Source: Chlamydiales bacterium
Lineage (GTDB): Bacteria; Chlamydiota; Chlamydiia; Chlamydiales; JAAKFR01
Assembly: GCA_022601535.1 (NCBI GenBank)
Contig: JAJACK010000001.1
Location: 660,893-724,892 of the forward strand
DNA length: 64,000 nt
Direction of reading: 5' to 3'
Below, one piece after another: positions 61,194 through 64,000 of this stretch. The notes under the pieces were generated by a model. The model was given only the letters and a program-made list of their open reading frames with translations. It made no database searches and was not told where the DNA came from. Both the position numbers and the translations under genes were made by a program. Position 1 is the first letter of the stretch; each line of letters starts with the position of its first letter.

Positions 61194-62072
61194 ATGACAG
61201 CACTATCTGACGCTTGCTTTTCAATCGGTGTAGCCAACCGAACATCTGGACCTCACACTTCTTGGACCTCCGAGCTTCGAGATCGTACATCTGCTCTTGC
61301 AAAGCGTGTTCTTGCTCTTTTTGGGAGTCTTGGTTCCTTCGATAAACTTTTAAAAAATGTTGATTTTGGTTTCCGTGTTCATCAATACCAGACAGGTGAG
61401 TCTTCTAGTGCACATACCGCTGTCAAGCATACGCGAGGAGCAATCGCTCTTGTAAAGATTCTTGATGGATTTTCGATGATTATCTCTGCAGTGCATAATC
61501 TAGGGCGCGTCATCCTTAATAAGGGGATTGTGTCTGAAAGTGCTCCTCTCCATCTCAATGCACGACTATGGGCAAAGCCAAATCCAAATAAGGCAAAATA
61601 TTTCGAAAAAATCACTACCACAGCTCAATATATAATAGCATGTGTTTCAAGCACACTGACTTTGGTTGCCTCAATGCTCTTTACAGGAGCCTTTTTCTCT
61701 AAAGGAGTAAATTTTGTACGAGGGTTCTGCGGAGAGATTAAAAGTGGATGGCATAAGTTTTCTCAAGTCTATCCAAAAGTATTTTTTGGATTGCACCTTG
61801 TAAATGTCCCCAAAATCATCAGTCAAATGATGCTTAAATCAAGTACCAATGCTCGGGAGCTAAGTCAGCTTACAAAGCCCGAAGGAAAGCGAAAGCAGCA
61901 GACCACCTACTGGAGAGATATGGTGGCTCATGTGGTTGAATTTGTAAAAAATATCTTCGAATTCATCGGAGATGCAGCGCTCTTCACACCAATCTCACCG
62001 GTTGTAAAATTGGTCAATCTAGGTGGTGTGGCTATCTCCGATTTCATCGGAATCTGGCTCAAAGCGATGTAG
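61194..62072 (+). CDS. Hydrophobic protein at the Cap1/CT529 position, paralogue 2
   Basis: A 292-residue protein, closely similar to paralogue 1: the N-terminal 100 residues and the last 70 are almost identical, the middle (VSSTLTLVASMLFTGAFFSK, ITTTAQYIIACV) has diverged. It lacks the hydrophilic insert near residue 230, reading RELSQLTKPEGKRKQQTTYW there. AAGGAG 10 bases before the ATG. Same hydrophobic profile, no signal peptide. Followed by a strong terminator that separates it from the ribosomal protein operon. Confidence 0.8.
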   Translation: MTALSDACFSIGVANRTSGPHTSWTSELRDRTSALAKRVLALFGSLGSFDKLLKNVDFGFRVHQYQTGESSSAHTAVKHTRGAIALVKILDGFSMIISAVHNLGRVILNKGIVSESAPLHLNARLWAKPNPNKAKYFEKITTTAQYIIACVSSTLTLVASMLFTGAFFSKGVNFVRGFCGEIKSGWHKFSQVYPKVFFGLHLVNVPKIISQMMLKSSTNARELSQLTKPEGKRKQQTTYWRDMVAHVVEFVKNIFEFIGDAALFTPISPVVKLVNLGGVAISDFIGIWLKAM

Positions 62073-62100
62073 CAATTTTTAAGCTAATTTTTCCTTAGAC

Positions 62101-62133
62101 AAAAAGAGAGCAAGTTTGTTATGCTCTCTTTTT
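62101..62133 (+). terminator. Rho-independent terminator before the ribosomal protein operon
   Basis: AAAAAGAGAGCA (62101-62112), 9-base loop, TGCTCTCTTTTT (62122-62133): a perfect 12-base-pair stem ending in a T run, 28 bases after paralogue 2. Confidence 0.88.
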
Positions 62134-62217
62134 CATTTCTTAAGTGAGAGAGATCTTTCTAAGAAGTCCCTTTTTTCGGTCATTGCCATGACTTGGAAGG
62201 GTAACTTAGGCAAAGAC

Positions 62218-62246
62218 TTGAGAAGGGTGAAGGTAAATTTTATTTT
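62218..62246 (+). promoter_or_regulatory. Candidate promoter of the rplC operon
   Basis: TTGAGA (62218-62223), 17 bases, TATTTT (62241-62246), 13 bases before ATG 62260. If used, the leader would be very short and would exclude the AGG at 62248-62250. An upstream start nearer the terminator is equally possible; the leader between 62134 and 62217 contains a small hairpin (GTCAT-TGCC-ATGAC). Confidence 0.4.
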
Positions 62247-62259
62247 TAGGAATTGTCAT

Positions 62260-62925
62260 ATGACACTAAAATTAATGGGAAGAAAGCGCGGGATGACTCA
62301 GCGCTTCGATGAATCAGGAAATGTTGTTGTCTGCACAGTGATCCATGCTGAGCCAAATGTAGTCACACAGATTAAACGTAAAGAATCAGACGGCTATGAT
62401 GCGCTTCAGCTTGGCTATGATAAGGTTGTGACAAAGGATCCCCGCACAGTGCAAAAGCGGGTGACAAAGCAACTTTTAGGGCACTATAAGAAAGCAGAAG
62501 TTGAGCCTAGACGTCATCTATCTGAATCACGCGTTGAAAATGTCGACGAATACAATGTTGGGCAAGAGCTCAATGTCTCCTTGTTCTCTGATGAAGCATA
62601 TATCGATGTGACAGGAACGAGTAAAGGAAAAGGTTTTCAGGGTGTGATGAAGCGGCACAACTTCGCTGGAGGACCTGCATCTCACGGTTCTGGATTTCAC
62701 CGCCATGGGGGATCGACAGGAATGCGTTCCACTCCAGGACGTTGTTTCCCGGGAACAAAGAAGCCAGGTCGTATGGGCGCTGCTCAAGTGACGATTCAAA
62801 GTCTTCGTGTTCTTTTTGTTGATGAAGGAAAAGGTTTGATTGTTGTTGAAGGTTCTGTTCCAGGCCCACAGGGTGGAGTTGTTTGGATTGCACCGGCGAT
62901 AAAGAAAAAGAAGAAGAAAAAATAG
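62260..62925 (+). CDS. rplC: 50S ribosomal protein L3
   Basis: A 221-residue L3. Starts MTLKLMGRKRGMTQRFDESG; the frame is open upstream to 62116 but those residues have no L3 similarity and overlap the terminator. DVTGTSKGKGFQGVMKRHNF and GSTGMRSTPGRCFPGTKKPG RMG are the family core. It ends with a run of lysines (AIKKKKKKK-type tail), longer than in most bacteria. First gene of the operon, as in Chlamydia, where rpsJ is located elsewhere. Confidence 0.97.
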   Translation: MTLKLMGRKRGMTQRFDESGNVVVCTVIHAEPNVVTQIKRKESDGYDALQLGYDKVVTKDPRTVQKRVTKQLLGHYKKAEVEPRRHLSESRVENVDEYNVGQELNVSLFSDEAYIDVTGTSKGKGFQGVMKRHNFAGGPASHGSGFHRHGGSTGMRSTPGRCFPGTKKPGRMGAAQVTIQSLRVLFVDEGKGLIVVEGSVPGPQGGVVWIAPAIKKKKKKK

Positions 62926-62934
62926 GAAGCTGAA

Positions 62935-63606
62935 GTGGCTAAATTAAAAAAATACACATTTAGTGGGGAAGCGTCTGGTGAGCTGACTGTCAATAAGGCT
63001 CTTCTTGAAGGAGAGACCAGTCAGCAACTGATCAAAGATTATATCGTTGCTATCCGCGCAAATGCACGGCAGTGGTCAGCTAGTACGAAAGGACGAAGTG
63101 ATGTCGATCACTCTAAGAAAAAGCCTTTTAAGCAAAAAGGAACCGGTAACGCACGTCAGGGGTCGCTTGCCTCTCCTCAGTACCGCGGTGGTGGAATTGT
63201 CTTCGGGCCTAAGCCAAAATTCAACCAGCAAGTTCGAGTCAATAGGAAAGAGAAGTTAGCTGCAATTCGTCAGCTTCTTGCAGAGAAAGTTGCCGAAAAA
63301 AGAATTTATATTATCAAAGATTTTGGAGAATTGAAAAAGCCTCAGACAAAAACAGTGTGGGCATTTTTACAGTCGCAAAAAATTGGAACAAGGCCTGTTC
63401 TTTTTGTAGGAGAAGGCTCTTATAAAGATGAGTTGGCAGTTCCCTCTGATAAACATGATGCTGTAAGAAAAAGTGTAAACAATATCCCAAGATCTGGCTT
63501 TGTATTAGCCGCGAATGTAAATGGGTATGATGTCTCTTGCGCTCACTCCATTGTGATCAGTGAAGCTGCTTTTAAAGAACTGACAAAAAGGGTGGTCGAA
63601 GCATGA
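62935..63606 (+). CDS. rplD: 50S ribosomal protein L4
   Basis: A 223-residue L4 starting at GTG 62935 (protein MAKLKKYTFSGEASGELTVN). The extended loop that lines the exit tunnel is seen in KPFKQKGTGNARQGSLASPQ, followed by GGGIVFGPKPKF. Shine-Dalgarno AGGAAG 8 bases upstream. Its stop overlaps rplW as ATGA. Confidence 0.97.
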   Translation: MAKLKKYTFSGEASGELTVNKALLEGETSQQLIKDYIVAIRANARQWSASTKGRSDVDHSKKKPFKQKGTGNARQGSLASPQYRGGGIVFGPKPKFNQQVRVNRKEKLAAIRQLLAEKVAEKRIYIIKDFGELKKPQTKTVWAFLQSQKIGTRPVLFVGEGSYKDELAVPSDKHDAVRKSVNNIPRSGFVLAANVNGYDVSCAHSIVISEAAFKELTKRVVEA

Positions 63607-63941
63607 ATAACCCCTATGCAATTATCAAATCTCGCTACGTCACTGAGAAAACAACAGTTTTAGAGCAGTTGCACAATAGCGAAAGTAACCCGTGTGTGGC
63701 ACGTTGTACGAACCCGAAATATATTTTTCTTGTCGATACACATGCAACAAAGCCGCAGATTGCAAAAGCAATTGAAGCGATTTACAAAGAAAAGAAAGTA
63801 AAAGTCTCTGCAGTTAATACGGTTGTGATGAAGCCGAAGAGAACAAAACGAGGGCGAGGAAAAGGGAAGCCAGGGGCAAAAGCTGGTTTCAAAAAAGCAA
63901 TTATCACGCTGGAAACAGGTGATGTTCTCGATGAAGTATAA
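63603..63941 (+). CDS. rplW: 50S ribosomal protein L23
   Basis: A 112-residue L23: MNNPYAIIKSRYVTEKTTVL at the start, KYIFLVDTHATKPQIAKAIE, then VSAVNTVVMKPKRTKRGRGK. Slightly longer than the typical 95-100 because of an insert with two cysteines (SNPCVARCTN) near residue 30. Start overlaps the rplD stop by 4 bases. Confidence 0.97.
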   Translation: MNNPYAIIKSRYVTEKTTVLEQLHNSESNPCVARCTNPKYIFLVDTHATKPQIAKAIEAIYKEKKVKVSAVNTVVMKPKRTKRGRGKGKPGAKAGFKKAIITLETGDVLDEV

Positions 63942-63954
63942 GAGGATCTAAAGG

Positions 63955-64000
63955 ATGCCAAAAAAGTTTAAGCCACTCACTCCGTCATTGCGACATCTCG
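63955..64000 (+). CDS. rplB: 50S ribosomal protein L2, first 15 codons
   Basis: ATG 63955 after an AAAGG site begins MPKKFKPLTPSLRHL, the expected start of chlamydial L2, cut by the window edge. It follows rplW by 13 bases, the standard operon order. Confidence 0.85.
   Translation, partial: MPKKFKPLTPSLRHL

Noticed and set aside
62116..62259. A 48-residue N-terminal extension of L3
   Set aside because: It overlaps the terminator stem and has no L3 similarity; MTLKLMGRKRGMTQ at 62260 is the true start.
1..64000. CRISPR array, insertion sequences, prophage, tRNA or rRNA genes
   Set aside because: No regularly spaced repeats with unique spacers, no transposase or integrase frame, and intergenic gaps too small or without cloverleaf patterns. 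The only tandem repeats are the two gene duplications described.

Overview
The window reads as chromosomal DNA of a chlamydia (phylum Chlamydiota), most likely a lineage outside Chlamydiaceae. Three things point there. The stretch from 35.8 kb to the right end carries genes in a grouping I recall from Chlamydia trachomatis (dnaQ-like, tsaE, trxA, spoU-type methylase, mip, aspS, hisS, uhpC, dnaE, dacF, rsmB, lnt-lpxC-fabZ-lpxA-fmt, then rplC-rplD-rplW). There is an ATP/ADP-translocase-type nucleotide transporter. There are also chlamydial hypothetical families such as the CT538-like protein. The DNA is moderately AT-rich and tightly packed, with many 4-base ATGA-type overlaps. I cannot assign a genus.

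Layout. 1-6.1 kb: end of a membrane protein gene, a SAM methyltransferase, and a four-gene export operon (HlyD adaptor, TolC-like lipoprotein, FtsX-type permease, ABC ATPase) of the DevBCA/MacAB kind. 6.4-12.8 kb: DedA protein, CDP-alcohol phosphatidyltransferase, exported choloylglycine-hydrolase-like protein, nucleotide transporter, a small membrane protein, pgk and hemH. 13.2-14.4 kb: a threefold tandem repeat of a small two-helix membrane protein gene together with a divergent promoter; the last copy of that promoter appears to drive glgC. 14.4-20.9 kb: glgC, a phosphoesterase, three unassigned proteins and a Cu+-ATPase. 21-33.4 kb: a long MORN/YwqK-repeat exported protein, an NSS-family Na+ symporter, rsmD with a VWA-domain protein and a large TPR protein, a DMT-like transporter and two more TPR proteins. 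33.5-39.4 kb: an OmpR-type response regulator and a long minus-strand gene run with pdxS-pdxT, a DnaQ-like exonuclease, engB, tsaE, a CT538-like protein, a lipoprotein and thiamine pyrophosphokinase. 39.5-55.3 kb: trxA, then trmL-mip-aspS-hisS divergent from uhpC-dnaE, and a block of envelope genes (BamD-like, LptE-like, RsbW-like, dacF, rsmB). 55.3-64 kb: lnt and the lipid A genes, fmt, two tandem paralogues at the position of Cap1/CT529, and the start of the S10-type ribosomal protein operon.

How it fits together. The right half is mostly envelope biogenesis (lipoprotein acylation, lipid A, LPS transport, peptidoglycan trimming) plus translation. The left half is transport, cofactor use and surface or secreted proteins typical of an intracellular bacterium. 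The accessory interest lies in two recent local duplications (13.2-14.4 kb and 59.9-62.1 kb), both of small hydrophobic proteins that could be inclusion-membrane proteins. There is also a set of genes whose -10 box sits almost on the start codon (probable leaderless mRNAs), a trmL gene with no ordinary start codon, and an inversion boundary between rsmB and lnt relative to the order I recall in Chlamydiaceae. No tRNA, rRNA, insertion sequence or CRISPR array was seen.
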